From an uncultured Collinsella sp. (lineage in GTDB: Bacteria > Actinomycetota > Coriobacteriia > Coriobacteriales > Coriobacteriaceae), in assembly GCA_958438125.1 (NCBI GenBank), contig CAUBQN010000071.1, forward strand, positions 1 through 7,802: a DNA stretch of 7,802 nucleotides, in the 5' to 3' direction. The position numbers and the translations under genes were made by a program. Positions 7,452 to 7,802 of the stretch are shown here, one piece after another; within the stretch, counting starts at the first letter, position 1, and every line of letters begins with the position of its first letter. The notes under the pieces were generated by a model, which saw only the letters and a program-made list of their open reading frames with translations, ran no database searches and had not been told where the DNA came from.

Positions 7452-7474
7452 CTGTCCGTGCCGTGGGGTAAAAT
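7452..7474 (+). promoter_or_regulatory. Candidate dnaE promoter (CTGTCCG-N10-TAAAAT)
   Basis: TAAAAT at 7469-7474, preceded by GGGG, is a good -10 hexamer in an otherwise GC-rich stretch, and it ends 39 nt before the dnaE ATG. The -35 region at the usual spacing (7446-7451, CGGGTG) is poor. CTGTCCG at 7452-7458 repeats the box in front of addB at the same distance from the -10. Predicted transcription start is near 7481. Confidence 0.55.
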
Positions 7475-7501
7475 CGTTCAGTCAGGACACGAACCCGCAT
7501 C

Positions 7502-7505
7502 GGAG
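7502..7505 (+). promoter_or_regulatory. dnaE ribosome binding site
   Basis: GGAG with an 8-nt spacer to the ATG at 7514 is well placed and fixes the dnaE start, which also puts the PHP motif HLHNHT right at the N-terminus as usual. Confidence 0.7.
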
Positions 7506-7513
7506 CTCATCAC

Positions 7514-7802
7514 ATGGCATTCGTCCATCTGCACAACCATACTGTTTTCTCCATGCTTGACGGCGCAACCCGTATCCAGGATATGGTCAACCGTGCCGTT
7601 GAGCTGGGTATGCCCGCCGTTGCCATTACCGACCACGGTTACATGTACGGCGTACCCGACTTGGCGCTGGCCTGCGACGCCGTCAATCACAACACGCCCG
7701 AGTACAAAACCTGGAGCCACGACAAGGCCTTCTTGGAAAAGGACCGTCGCGACGAGCTGGTGGAGCCCGATCCCGAGGAAAACCCGCGCGAGCATGCCCA
7801 GT
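7514..7802 (+). CDS. dnaE: DNA polymerase III alpha subunit, N-terminal part (runs off window)
   Basis: Translation from the ATG gives MAFVHLHNHTVFSMLDGATR and continues open for 96 codons to the window edge. This is the start of the PHP domain of bacterial replicative polymerase: the HxH motif at H7/H9, SMLDG at 13-17, then ELGMPAVAITDHGYMYGV at 30-47 with the second PHP motif D40-H41. DnaE catalyses chromosomal DNA synthesis in the Pol III holoenzyme; the PHP domain is a metal-binding or proofreading module. From about residue 58 the sequence leaves the normal PHP path, where a KPIIGCE-like strand is expected, and enters a charged insertion of at least 38 residues (HDKAFLEKDRRDELVEPDPE) that has not ended at the edge. 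The gene has its own candidate promoter and ribosome binding site, so it is probably independent of addBA. Confidence 0.95.
   Translation, partial: MAFVHLHNHTVFSMLDGATRIQDMVNRAVELGMPAVAITDHGYMYGVPDLALACDAVNHNTPEYKTWSHDKAFLEKDRRDELVEPDPEENPREHAQ

Noticed and set aside
7478..7795. 105-aa - strand open frame opposite dnaE
   Set aside because: It is a mirror of the clearly recognisable DnaE PHP domain and has no support of its own.

Overview
The window is from a GC-rich bacterium and reads as a Coriobacteriia-type actinobacterium, most likely Collinsella or a close relative. That assignment is inference. It rests on the codon bias, the style of the -10 boxes and the charged insertion early in DnaE; no rRNA or other marker is present. 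All four genes lie on the + strand, and I see no tRNA, CRISPR array, transposase or prophage gene.

Layout: (1) 12-296, a 94-aa TrpR-like DNA-binding protein of the YerC/YecD family, closed by a strong UUCG-loop terminator (323-348). (2) 297-516, a gap holding that terminator, a 35-bp-arm inverted repeat that starts within its T-tract (346-434), a 19-bp tandem repeat (431-468) and a candidate promoter. (3) 517-7251, a two-gene operon, addB then addA, with only 3 bases between the stop of one and the start of the other. It encodes an AddAB helicase-nuclease, the Gram-positive counterpart of RecBCD that resects double-strand breaks. Both subunits keep a complete PD-(D/E)XK nuclease site and AddA keeps all the superfamily 1 helicase motifs. 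AddB has no usable Walker A motif and lacks two of the four cysteines that hold the family's 4Fe-4S cluster. (4) 7252-7513, a gap with a post-operon hairpin, a perfect 37-bp inverted repeat around a 53-nt loop (7300-7426) and a candidate dnaE promoter. (5) 7514-7802, the first 96 codons of dnaE (DNA polymerase III alpha subunit), cut by the window edge.

The genes themselves are ordinary housekeeping replication and repair genes. The most interesting material is between them. Two long, near-perfect inverted repeats bracket addBA and share a GGGACGG core, which suggests a dispersed palindromic (REP- or MITE-like) repeat family. The candidate promoters of addB and dnaE share a CTGTCCG box exactly 10 nt before a TARRAT -10 hexamer, and each -10 lies exactly 39 nt before its ATG. 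That hints at a common promoter class or shared control of the two genes. I do not see a convincing wholly new system here.
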